NCBI GenBank assembly: GCA_037179385.1
Contig: CM074179.1
Span: forward strand, 31,315,903-31,379,902
DNA from: Holothuria scabra
Lineage: Eukaryota > Echinodermata > Holothuroidea > Aspidochirotida > Holothuriidae
Direction: 5' to 3'
DNA: 64,000 bases
Within the stretch, counting starts at the first letter, position 1. Every line of letters starts with the position of its first letter. Under the pieces are notes generated by a model. That model ran no database searches, was not told where the DNA came from, and saw only the letters and a program-made list of their open reading frames with translations. The position numbers were made by a program, and so were the translations under genes. Of this stretch, positions 1-10,319 are shown piece by piece.

Positions 1-236
1 GAATGGCAATTTCTCAAAAAGTGAGATCAATGCGTAACATGTAACTTTTATAATGTGCACTGTGACTAAGTCGGGTGTGCATATAGAGAGATGTCTGCAA
101 TATTCGAAAGTCCTCTATATTAACTTTGTTATGTCAGTCTATGTCAATCCTGCTACCTCAATTTTTATAAAACATTACTTTTAAAAATAAAGGTTATAAT
201 ATCGCTGCATGACTCTGTCATGGTATCAACGAACAA

Positions 237-461
237 ATAAGTTACCTTATCAAAGTCAAAATGTGTGCAAAATGGAGCTCGGGACATCATCACGACCTTT
301 TCATGCAGTGTTGTGAAGTTAATCATTCTTAGTCACGTGGTAGCGCACAGTGCACGCACGTGACTAGGAGGTATTAACCTCACTGCTCAGGTTGAATGAA
401 GTAGTGATGATTGCGCAAGCTCCGTTTTGCACACATCTTGACTACAGTATAAGGTAACTGT
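237..461. mobile_element. MITE-like inverted repeat
   Basis: About 45-bp imperfect terminal inverted repeats: 'agttaccttat...atgtgtgcaaaa' at the left and its complement 'ttttgcacacat...ataaggtaact' at the right. There is no coding capacity. Confidence 0.55.
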
Positions 462-1944
462 TTTGGCTGTTTGAAATGCTTAATATGTTTCAAAAAGAGC
501 CATGTATACGTTTTTTATGCTATGCTATAATTTACATTTGTGACCTAATTTGACCTTTTATGACTTAAAGGTGACCTATACTTTCTTTTATATCTCTCTC
601 AACCTTTATGTGTACATTCCAATTGCAATAAGCTTTAATTTGATACCAAAAATGATATGTTTAATTCATAAACCAGATTAGTCGTGAATGTAAAAAAGTA
701 AAAAAGAAAAGCGTGGCTTTTGACTTCAATCGAAAAAATTTCCCAAGAGTCCCAAAGTGGCAACCGTCAGATTCTTAAAATAAACACCTTGAAGTGATTC
801 TTTGTGTTTCACAAAAAGGAAATATGTAGGATTTTTTGTTAATCGTGGTTGAAATCTTTCATAATTTGATGAACCATGACAATAAAAGTGCTCAAATTTA
901 GAGAACAGGCCGCAAAATACTGAGAAGTTTTCAAGCTCTTTTGAAAAACGCTTTTTAATTATAAGCTGCTTAAGCCACGCCCTTTCTGAGTCAAATGAAT
1001 ATTCCATATATCACACGGGCTATTTTCCGAAGTGCAATTAGTGTAGGCCCTATACGGTTATTGTGGTATTGGCACATGGAATTTGAAATACTATCTTGCG
1101 CATAAAAAGCCTCAATATAGATAGCGAATTCCTGGTAAGCGGGTCTTCCTGCTTTCTGATTCAAAATGCGAGAAAACTCTCTTCAAGTTTCCTTCATTAC
1201 GTTTTCACATTAAAGCCAATGAAAGTCTGGTTATAAAATCGAGCATAGTCGTTTGCGTCGGTAACAAGCCGAGTATTATGGTGGTATTTAGCATTACCAC
1301 CTCTGGTAGAGTGCTCGTTTTGTGTTTATGCTGTTTTGTTGTATTGAATATTCATACATATATACATAATTGCACTCTTATTGGTTGGAATACTGACGGG
1401 TGCAGATGAAGTGGCATAAATTTTGTTGCCTCGAATTGTCGATTTTTTATCGTTATTTTAATGGAAATTGAGCAAAATTTAGCAGAATTTTCACGTTAAG
1501 GATTGTTATTTGTCCTCATTGTTCGTTTGGACGGTTTAAACGTTCTGTGAAAAGGTTGGCCAGAATCATTTATGTATTTCCCTTTTGTCGACCACAAAGT
1601 ATCACTTTAACTACCATATTCGGCAAAAACATTGCATATATACCCAACTTGATGGTTATGCCATAATTTTGGTCATATCTACCCGACTTAAAGAGGCATA
1701 TCTAGAAATAGGCCGCCTACTAATGGCCTACTCGTTTTATAAACAGTGCTTTCCGTTAATTGATTCGGAACATGAAATAAGCGATATGTTTTGGTCCCAA
1801 ATATCAGCTTGAACAAATTGACAAATTGGTCTGGAAATTTCTGATTCTCTGCCTGCATTTTTACTCTTATATTCGTGCATATCTTCACTAAAGTCGGACC
1901 CACTTTCTTTATTCTAGATCATTTGGTATCTAATTTAGCCATTA
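462..1944. other. Unassigned AT-rich DNA upstream of the gene A block
   Basis: I see no convincing exon, RNA gene or repeat. The small open frames here lack splice context and family resemblance. Exon 1 of gene A could lie here or left of the window, but nothing with an anchor plus a phase-2 donor was found. Confidence 0.4.
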
Positions 1945-2127
1945 AAGAGGTTAGCATTCTTTGACTCTTTGCTTACCTAATGAGACATGATTTTCTATAT
2001 GGCAATCATTTTAGCTTGCATTGTTTCTGTCAAAGTATTATGATCAATATTTCTGAAATGGCTGACTGCATAAAAAGTCACGGTACTGTTTACCACATTT
2101 AACTGTTTTACAGTGTAACGCTCTGAA

Positions 2128-2330
2128 ACACTGTGGTCAATTTTACCATTGGTTTAGGTGGTCAACTATGCACCGAGCAACTTAAATTGTTGACCAAGAC
2201 TATGTCAAACGTTACCAACATAAGGTCAAATCTAACAAATAATGATAAACTTTGATCATAGTTTAGATGGTCAATTTGAGTTGGTGGATAATTGACCACC
2301 ATGATTTGGGGGTGTTTTTAATCCAAGTAT
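2128..2330. mobile_element. Small inverted-repeat insert
   Basis: Ends 'gtggtcaattttacc' and 'ggataattgaccac' are near-complementary. The segment is absent from the paralogous block at 59.6 kb, so it is an insertion here. Confidence 0.45.
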
Positions 2331-2794
2331 CATGATATTAGTAATAACGCGAAAATCTACCCTGACATGAAAGCTTCATTCACAACTTAAAGGAAATTGA
2401 ATGACTTCCGGGAGCGGTATTTTTTCCATTTTTGTCTAATATCTTGACACAAAACTACTTGGTTCTTGCGAACGTTCTAAGAAAATCTTGAGCTGGCCCG
2501 TTGAAAGCAGACAGTTGTATACTTCATAGTACTAGGGTATAACTATTTATAGACTTCAAAAGACGTAGCTTTATACAATAATAAGGACAGAAAAGTAATT
2601 AAATATCATTACATTTAGCATCCCAACTATCCTTAAAGAAGTAGTTATCCTTAATTCCCAGTAATGTCGGTGGACACGCGTCAAATTGAAGTGGCACTTT
2701 AAGACAAATGGAACAAACAGTTTTGATATCAAAATTGATTAGTCGTAACCATTTTCTAAATGGTCTGTTTATATCTAATGCATTCACTAAATAG

Positions 2795-2887
2795 GGAGAA
2801 TGTCGAAAATGTCCCAGCAATACTTCCTCAGAATGGAAGCCACGAAGGGACTGAAAAATCCAAAGTTTGTAACCAAATATGTGACAG
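2795..2887 (+). CDS. ST8SIA-like: Gene A exon 2 (93 nt, stem region)
   Basis: The exon runs from an acceptor (actaaatag) to a donor (ag|gtaaga). It starts with the last base of a codon and ends with two bases. It encodes a stem segment ending TEKSKVCNQICDR that aligns without gaps to the 93-nt exon at 60414-60506. Between them the two copies match at most positions, including the Cys-x3-Cys pair. It is too short to stand out as an ORF; identical length, phase and splice sites in two paralogs support it. Confidence 0.75.
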
Positions 2888-5800
2888 GTAAGATTCTTTT
2901 ATATCGCAACTAATTTTAAGGACTGTTGGGCCAATAAAACTTTTTGAAATGACAGTATCGATGGCGACGAGACGACCCCTGCTTCTCGACAAAGCAGTGG
3001 TTACAATAGACCTTGTGCATATGATGTCACAGAGTGGAAAGTACTCCCTCCTTTGGGTTAAAAAAAACCCAACACAGACAGATGCATGCAGACAGCTGAT
3101 TTGTCAATCAGTGGAATACGCACATAGTCTGCTTCACGTGCAGGGCGAATTCTTATGCGTGTGGCCACGTGTTCCATTGTTCTGCTAAAAGGATAACGTC
3201 AGTGTGTCGTCACTGCACAAGGTCTATGCTGATGATGACTTTGACGAAATTGATGATGAATTATTAGAGCTGATTCATTCTGTTTCTCTGTTATACTCAT
3301 CTTTTCGTTATTTTGCAGTGTTGTAGTCTCCACTTTGGGCACAAGCTTACTGTATTTCTGTAGTGTCTTGTGTATTCTATATTTTTGTTATCATTACTAC
3401 ATTAGCGGTATAATATAGCCAATAATAATTGAACGAACGAGCTTGAAAAATGAACGAACAAAACGAATAAAATAGTGGACAAATTACAAAACCAAACGAA
3501 TGAAGGAATGGACAAATAAATGAATTTTACAGTTGATGAATGCAGGAATAAACGAATGTACGAACGAAAGAACGAACGAATGAAAAGATGACTTGACGGA
3601 GGCCGTGAAGACGACACTTGAAACTGAGATAATTGGTTTTATGACTCATTACCGACTTTACAAAGCCATAGTACTTTTTGCGATCCTATTTTGTGTTTAA
3701 CGTTGTTGTGTTACTGATTTTTTATAGACAGATGAAAATTTGTTTCGATCCAGCTATCACCGTCCTTGTGTATAACACCACGATACCACAAAAAAGGTCT
3801 TTCAGACAAAAGTACCAATACGTTCTACCTGAGAGAAGGCAAAACTCGAGCAAGAAATCCAGGCAAAAGGCAAGGTCATGTTCAGTGACTGATCTTGATT
3901 CTTCTTTACGCACTCTAACAGCACAAAAGAATTGCGCAATCATTGGAAACAGTGGTATTATTTTGGATAGTGGATGTGGAAAGGACATTGATGCACACGA
4001 CTTCGTATTGAGAGCTAACCTGGCAAAAATAACTGGATACACAGACGATGTAGGTAATAAAACGAACATCATGATGATAAATGTACAAACAGTACATACA
4101 TTATATGACGTACTAATCTCTAAAATAAATGAAAAAGCGAGGTCAAATATGCTAAAATACTTCCATACCATAACAGGAGCCATTTTATGGTATCCTAAGG
4201 CAACCGGGGCTGCAATTGCTGAAAAATTACAGAAAATTGCTACCGTTATCACAGAGGAAGAAATACCAATCAAATTTGCCTTTAGTTTCAGTTCAGCGGT
4301 AACTCCAAGTAAAAGGTAAGCAATTTCCTTCATTAATTTCACCTTATAGCACAATCTCCAGGCTATGGGGAACCACTAAATTTTAATGAAAAAAAAATTG
4401 TTTTCCTAACTCAATGCACCATTACTGTGAGGGCACAATAAGAAAGAATAGAAAAGGAATGCGTGCTAGACAAGGGTGAATCAAATGTCGAAGATTATGT
4501 ATTAATTTGCAAAAATTAGACATCCAGGAAAGAGATTTTTGAGTGAAAAAACCTCTCAAAAATTTCTTTCCTGGATGTCCTAGTTAAATTGCGAGCAAAC
4601 TCTCTTTCCGCGTCCGTTTAATATAAGCCAACAGATAATCACCAGTTCTTACATTTCGGCAGTGCCCATCCTCTCAGCCTCAAAAAATCAATTGTCTACA
4701 GTCAATGTCTTAGACTTAAACGCATTTGTTCTGATAAGGAGGAATTCAATATGGAAATTTCCAACCTTATTCATTTTTTTTCCTAATGGTTATGCCATGA
4801 GTATTATCAAAAACCGAAGTGAAAAGCCAAAAAGTTCAAACGGGAGGACCTCCTCAACTATAACTATGAAAAATTCGAGCGACCGCATTCATTTAGTTTT
4901 AGAACACCACCCCCTTGCCCGTACAATTAAACAGGATTTTGCTCTTTTAAAGTGTGATTCTTCCCTTCCTGCCAGCTTTAGCGAGCCACTTTTATTAGCC
5001 CTTCGTCAGCCTCCCAATCTAAGACAACTGCTGACGTCTTCTAAGCTTTCACCGTTTTCCAGACCACCCCTGGGAAACATACCTTGGAATTAACCCCGCT
5101 GCCAAGTTTGCCAACATATTCCCCAGGGCTAGCCCATTTTTCTCCCTTTTTCGAAATTTCAAATCTGGACTGTAATTCTCAGAGGGTTGTTCATTTATTA
5201 TATTGCACTATGTGTCCTAAAGGTCTTTATGTTGGAGAAACTAGCACTGAGTTTCGGTTTAGATTTAACAACCACAAGAAGTCTATCCGAGACAATGCAA
5301 GCGGTTTTCCAGTTGCCGAAAACTTCTGGCTGACCAATCATTCTCTCCGAAATTTGAAATGTGTGCTGCTTGGTTCAAACTTTCAATCTCCTCGGTACCG
5401 TAAACGTACAGAAATAAACTTTATCCTTAAATTAAATACACACACTGGGGGTCTCAATAGAGATTTGGGCCTACCCAACCTTTACACGTTTTACAACGAT
5501 TCTTAAAGGCAGTCATTCGTCACCCTAAACTACAGTTTCAGTGTACATATATCAAAACTCTCAATTGGTACAGCTCTTTGATTGGCATCACATTCAAACA
5601 ATGCATCATAGCTAAATTACACAGCATGGGCACTGAAAGTGTCTTGATTACACATTATGGACTTGTATGCCCACTGGGACAAGCCATGAAGCAATAAACA
5701 AGGATTGTGTCTGGATAAAGATGAGTTTTAGATAAATGTGAGAGGGGCTAGAAGTAAGTAGGTTGGGAGAATTGGAACTGTTTGGGATGATGAAAATATG

Positions 5801-7353
5801 CCTTTAAACAATTCATGTATGTTTCTTTATTCAACATGTTTTGTATGTTTACTTCTAATTCACTCTTGCATGGAGGTCTGCTAGCTAGCTCGAGTCTGTC
5901 TGGGTCTACTCTACCGTTACACTAAAATAATTATTGTCCAAGTTTTGCATGTTTACACTTAACTGGTCAGTATAGGCTGTGCAGTTAATTTAAATTTACT
6001 TTTTCGTGTGTTAGTCGTATGTCTGTCTTGGCCGACGAAGGCTTCAAGAGAAGCTGAAAATTTCCAAGTTTAATTAGATGAATACTTCATCGTAACCTTA
6101 TGTCAATTTTGACTTTGTTTTTCATTGTTATAGTTAAATTGATATATATATATAAAGATATATATATATAATAGCTAGGTGTCCGCAAATTGGACAACTT
6201 TGAAGTAATCGTATACAGTTTGTAAATCTATGAGGGCGTCCGTATACGTTTACGTATTCCTATAGTAAATTGTGTGGAAACGTTAAGGCGAAACTTGCAT
6301 TTCGCCCGAAAAATTATTTCCCCCTTAGGTCGACTTTTCAACAACAAGTTTCCTCTAAGTGCCAAATTAGACAAATATATTACGGAATAAGCTTCATGCA
6401 CGGTAATATCTCGACTTACATTAGATTTGTGAAGATGAGATCAAAATCACGCTGAAATATTGATCATATACATTTCGAATGGAGGTGGTTAAAAAACGTG
6501 TTATTGGTTTTCATGTTTTCTTCTTGTTTTTAATTTCTCCTTTTTATACGGGTATTTACCGATAAATAAAGAAAGTGCAAATAAAGTTACCAAATCCTGA
6601 GGTTATAATTTTCCAAGGATTACTTGAATCAAATTTTATTTTCAGTCGTGAATAGCGGTGGGGGTAGGGGACAAATGACAATGTTATTCGTTTTATAAGG
6701 AGATATTGCAAGGATATGGATGTTGGAATCCGTTTTGACACTTGTTTTGTTATTTTCTTTTAAAAATTCAACTTAAAACGGTTGCTCGTTGACCTTTTTG
6801 TGGTTCAGTGTTGCGTATGCATCGGACCAATATTTGGGGGCCACCTTTTAACCCAATTTATGTCAATTGCATGCTCCTTTGGGCCATTGTTCGACCAAAT
6901 ATGTCATACAGTTACCTCTTGACCCACTTTTCGGTCAAGTTGACCTAACAGGTTTTACAGTGTAAGTGAAGACAAAACAAATAAAAATCTGACCGCTAAA
7001 TGCTTTCAAAAATATTGATGCAAAATACGCTGTATGTATTTTAATATGATTTCATAAATCTTGATACTAATTTTTCCCCTCTTTATAGGAAATGGAAGAC
7101 GGTGGCGTTGCCCTCCTCTGGACTTATCGCTTTAACTGTAGCTCAAAGTTTTTGTAAGAACATAACTTTATACGGGTTTTACCCATACCAAAATAACACG
7201 TCAGGTGCTAAAATACTTCACCACTATTTCGAACCAAATCTCACTGACTTTCACACTGATGTGCATAACTTTGACGAGGAACACAAGCTGCTTAAAACTC
7301 TCAATGACAACAATGTATTAAAACTCGTGGTCAAAAGCTGCAAGAGTTTATAA
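2795..7353 (+). CDS. ST8SIA-like: Gene A: ST8Sia-like sialyltransferase, exons 2-4 (5' incomplete)
   Basis: Join 2795-2887, 3728-4315, 7089-7353; exon 1 was not found. The product resembles type II Golgi alpha-2,8-sialyltransferases (GT29), which transfer sialic acid from CMP-sialic acid onto sialylated glycans. Sialylmotif L is in exon 3 (NCAIIGNSG, SGCGKDIDAHDFVLRANLA, DDVGNKTN). Motif S is in exon 4 (SSGLIALTVAQSFCKNITL, YGFYPY), followed by motif III (HHYFE) and motif VS (HNFDEE, His-x4-Glu). The four cysteines that form two disulfides in this family are present: NCAI, SGCG, SFCK and the C-terminal KSC. Both introns split a codon after its second base. By eye the motifs are closest to ST8Sia II/III/IV, but I cannot assign a subtype. 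The 315 codons seen, stop included, are open. The last intron carries Penelope-like debris and a MITE. Exon 3 is very similar to that of gene D. Confidence 0.85.
3418..3600. repeat. Imperfect GAAC/GAAT tetranucleotide tract
   Basis: A run of gaac, gaat and aatg units about 130 bp before gene A exon 3. A matching tract sits at the same place before gene D exon 3, so it predates their duplication. Confidence 0.7.
3728..4315 (+). CDS. ST8SIA-like: Gene A exon 3 (sialylmotif L)
   Basis: Acceptor ttttatag and donor ag|gtaagc bound a 588-nt open exon starting RQMKICFDP after splicing. It contains the complete donor-binding motif L, with the GNSG and RANLA asparagines conserved. Between motif L and the donor lies the family's variable segment (GAILWYPKATGAAIAEKL). 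The open frame continues upstream of the acceptor, but the paralogs place the splice at 3727/3728. Confidence 0.88.
4519..4579. repeat. 25-bp-arm hairpin in gene A intron 3
   Basis: Arm gacatccaggaaagagattt... pairs with ...tttctttcctggatgtc with one mismatch across about 25 bp and a short loop. It lies just before the Penelope-like remnant and may be part of it. Confidence 0.6.
4660..5507 (+). pseudogene. Penelope-like element remnant: RT C-terminus and GIY-YIG endonuclease
   Basis: Translations in shifting frames give the usual order of a Penelope-like element 3' half. SIVYSQCLRLKRICSD is the post-RT region; RIHLVLEHHPLARTIKQDF and a Lys/Leu-rich linker follow; then CQVCQHIPQG. The GIY-YIG nuclease domain has LLYCTMCPKGLYVGETSTEF (the GLYVGET core), FRFNNHKKSI, and ends HTGGLNRD. 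In-frame stops (for example 5091) and at least two frameshifts make it non-functional. The RT core is missing, so it is a 5'-truncated copy. It lies in gene A intron 3. Confidence 0.75.
5503..5815. mobile_element. MITE family 1, copy 1
   Basis: Ends 'ttaaaggcagtcattcgtcacc' and 'gggatgatgaaaatatgcctttaa' are inverted repeats. Internal sequence (tttgattggca...caaacaatgca...ggataaagatga...gtgagaggggctagaagtaag) matches copies at about 37425 and 53280. It abuts the Penelope-like remnant. Confidence 0.65.
7089..7353 (+). CDS. ST8SIA-like: Gene A exon 4 (motifs S, III and VS; stop codon)
   Basis: Acceptor ctttatag joins the 'ag' left by exon 3 to make AGG (Arg), then KWKTVALPSSGL. Motif S, motif III (HYFE) and motif VS (His-x4-Glu) follow. 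The protein ends LVVKSCKSL and a TAA stop at 7351-7353. The C-terminal Cys corresponds to the cysteine that pairs with the second motif L cysteine in ST8Sia enzymes. Confidence 0.88.
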
Positions 7354-7404
7354 CTACTCCTTGGTTTTACACATATATATGTATGAATGTTATGAGTATG
7401 TCAG

Positions 7405-7490
7405 GTTCAGTGGAGTTTTAAGGCCCAGTTTCCGACCAGTTCGTTCAAGTCGAGCCGGCCAAGGCCTTTTTTTCTTCAGGTGACACAGTA
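7405..7490 (-). mobile_element. SINE fragment (tRNA-derived family, 3' part)
   Basis: Reverse-orientation match to the tail of the SINE at 14960-15213 ('tggagttttaaggcccagtttc', 'ggccaaggcc'). Confidence 0.5.
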
Positions 7491-7494
7491 ATTC

Positions 7495-7825
7495 ATATGT
7501 AGGTTATATTTGAGTTATATGTCACTTATATGTAGGTGGTATGTTAGTAGTATGTATGATCTTGTGTTTGATAGAACTTTTCGTTTCTCAACATTGATGC
7601 CTGGGTTCAATTCCCAGTACCCCCACAATAAAAAGTCACAGCTGGATGAAAATCCTAGATATGGTTATTTTGAGGCGTAAGTAAGTGGTATGTAAGTAGC
7701 ATGTAAGACCTTGCGTATGATAGAACATTACATTTCTTAACACGGAGACCTGGGTTCAATTCCCAGTACTAAAAAAGTCACCGCTGAATTAAAACTCGAG
7801 AGGGTTATTCGGAGACGTAAAACCG
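7495..7825 (+). repeat. Tandem pair of tRNA-like repeats
   Basis: Two diverged units, about 7500-7680 and 7680-7820. Each holds a T-arm-like element (cctgggttcaattcccagta) followed by aaaaagtca and a similar tail. The B-box and 5-bp stem are clear, but no full cloverleaf is present. These are SINE-like tRNA relics, not functional tRNA genes. Confidence 0.5.
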
Positions 7826-8427
7826 TATTTAATTTGTACCTCAAGTCCAGAATTTGAAAGGTATATATGTTAGAGGTTGCAAAATGAGTCTTATTCATCC
7901 AACTTGCATGGACAAAGCCCTTTCCATTGTTGAGATATTAAAAGTTGAATGTATTCACTTAAAACAAAATAGTCTATTACACAATAATTTGTGACTTTAT
8001 TTTTGTACAACTCGCATTTCCTGCTTTCTTTCCCTCTGAGATTAAAAATGCTTTTTACGACCTTAAAAGCTAAGAAGTGTCGTGTCTACTTGCATAGCAT
8101 GTTGTACAGAGTGGACTTAATTATCCTCCTCTTCATGAGAGTAAGAATATTATCACACGTTGGTGCAAGGTGCGGTAAATGTCAGAGAATACAATGAGTA
8201 TACACTTAGACTGTAATGAAAGTAGTGTAACAATGACATCACAAATTATTGCGCGATATACCATTTAAAATTGAGTGAATGAACTTCAACATTTTGCATC
8301 TCAGCACATGTATGTCCTATGAGGATGGCGATTTAAAATGTTTGGACCTATTTTCATGCTCTGTTATATATATTTTTAAAATTTTAAAACATTTGCTGCC
8401 ATCGATATCCTTAAAGCGCAGTTCCTT

Positions 8428-8670
8428 ACACTCTTAAACGTGTTTAGCAATACGTGTTTAGCAGTTAAACACTTATGGTGCCCAAATTTTGTAAACACGT
8501 TTAAATTCTAATCATGTTTCATTAATACTAAATGTTTAGCAATTAAAAGTGTTTAATAGCAATTTGTTCAGAAATTAGACATGCGTGTTTTGCATCTAAA
8601 CGTGTTTGAAAAGTGGGACGAAGAAATATTTAGAAAAACGTTTAATTCTTAAACACCTTTTAAGAATGTG
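8428..8670. mobile_element. MITE with CACTCTTAAA-type ends
   Basis: Left end acactcttaaacgtgttta; right end ttaaacaccttttaagaatgtg, imperfect inverted repeats. Internal units of gtttagca and ttaaacac recur. A related fragment is at 56905-56985. Confidence 0.55.
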
Positions 8671-8718
8671 CGAACCCGACAAGGAAAAACTTGATGACTC
8701 CAGGCGACCATTTTTAAT

Positions 8719-10319
8719 TACACTGTTAAAAATTTCTGTGAATATACAGACTTTTTTTAATTTAAGCTTTTTGTATTTTACTTTTAATAGAAATTTTCTG
8801 TATCTTTACCTGTTTACAGGCACTTTGTATTGCTACAATAAAAAAGGTTGTTTAACATGTATTTTTTATATTTGAAAAACCATTTCTGTCTGCTTTTTTA
8901 ACCAAATTTTACTGCTTTGTAAAATTTTCTGTAAATTTACAGAACTTTTAACAGTATTTTGTATTTTTCTGATTTCACATAAATATACTGTCATTTAACA
9001 AACATTCATTTTGTTTTTAAGCTGAAAAAGAAACAAAAATAAGTCCAAACAAACAAATAAGAAATAGCCATGTTATATATATGTATGTTATATATTTTCA
9101 ATATATAACATGCATCGTTCTGCGAAGTTTCAGTTTAAAAAAAAACATTTTTGGCAAATTTATGGCCCTATTTGAAAAATAACTTACATTTATTATAAAA
9201 AGCATACTTAGTTATTACGTTCTTAGTTATAAATATCACACAACTGGTGTTTTGTCACACATTTTTAAGTAAAAAGAAATTGCAAAGCCGTAATTTCAGA
9301 GCACTGACAATTGGTATACTGATGTCAACTCATCGCCACAGGCGCTCATGCACTTGATCGGAGCAAATTAAAAACGTTTCACAAATTTACTTGAAAGAGT
9401 CTGTAAATTTACCACTTTATGACGTAAATCTCATTTTGCATAAATGGGTGGAGCTTATTTTGTAGGCATTTTCCTAACAAAAGGATTGCTGTTGCTTTGA
9501 ATAATATCTTCTTTGGCGTTTTTTAATCAGGAAGTGATAAACTTATACTTTACCTTGTCTGAAAATGTTTGCAACTAATGTATTTGCATTCTTTGTCATA
9601 TTTATTTTAAAAGCAATTATTATATTGTACAAAAATGTGACTTTCCAATTACAAAGTTCTAGAGATAGCAGTCTTCTTGACAACAATATGATAACACAGC
9701 ATCCTCAATGTGTTTTGATCGAAAACAACTCCTGGGCATGACGTTAAACTGCATCCAGGGTGTGGCTTCTGTTCTATTCAGGCAGTCTAGAGCAGGACCA
9801 CACATGTTTATCCTTTAGAGGGCGTACTTGTCCATTTGGGACGTTTAGCTCCTTAAAGGAGCAGAACTCCTCCGGGAGTAAATGTTTGGTTTTCGCCCCT
9901 TGGCTCTTCGCCAGAGAGTCGAGGGGACTTTTAGAAAAAAGATTGAAAACAACTTCGTAACGACACATTACGTTGATATGCAAATACCTGATCTACGTAA
10001 TGGTGAAGTGCATGTTACGTAATAACATATGAAAGGTAAAAGAGCAATATTATAATAAATATTAAAACTTCGGGAATGAAAACAGTGGGCTGTAAATTCA
10101 CATAAAATTAAGGTTAACAAAACAGAACAGTTCTGTAATTCGATTTTACAGTTTGTAGACTTTTGTAAACTAATTTACATGCAAAAACTGTAAAGAAAAA
10201 ACAAACCCTTAATGTTTTTTCATGATTACAGTCTGGCTGTAAAAAAAACATTATTTGGTTGGAAAAAAATTTGCAATAAAAATTATGAAAATTTACAGAA
10301 AAATTTTTTAACAGTGTAA
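8719..10319. mobile_element. Non-autonomous DNA transposon, 1.6 kb
   Basis: Terminal inverted repeats ttacactgttaaaaattt (left) and aaattttttaacagtgtaa (right). The inside is AT-rich with many 'tttctgtaaatttacag' motifs and has no transposase. It contains a dispersed repeat at 9815-9955 that recurs inverted near 58.8 kb. Confidence 0.6.
9815..9955 (+). repeat. Dispersed repeat, inverted partner at 58745-58870
   Basis: Contains gtccatttgggacgttta, gcagaactcctccgggagta and ggctcttcgccagagagtcg. The complement of all three occurs in order at 58745-58870 with a few differences. Confidence 0.7.

Larger units (their letters stand above)
1945..4395 (+). repeat. Segmental duplicate of 59449-61944
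   Basis: This block is collinear with 59449-61944. It starts inside the last codons of a C-like final exon (agaggttagca...tctttga) and continues through the intergenic spacer, exon 2, a GAAC/GAAT-rich tract and exon 3. It ends about 80 nt into the next intron. The copy here has lost the coding part of the C-like exon and gained an inverted-repeat insert near 2130-2330. Confidence 0.7.

Noticed and set aside
3402..3617. Minus-strand ORF rich in SFVRSF-like repeats (and the similar one at 60818-61048)
   Set aside because: Translation of the GAAC/GAAT tetranucleotide tract.
3722..4354. Minus-strand 210-codon ORF opposite gene A exon 3
   Set aside because: Shadow of the real exon. A similar shadow appears opposite genes C and D; only the plus strand has splice sites and motif L.
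7590..7790. Possible tRNA genes with perfect T-arm
   Set aside because: No pairing acceptor or anticodon stem. The two units are tandem repeats with a SINE-like tail.
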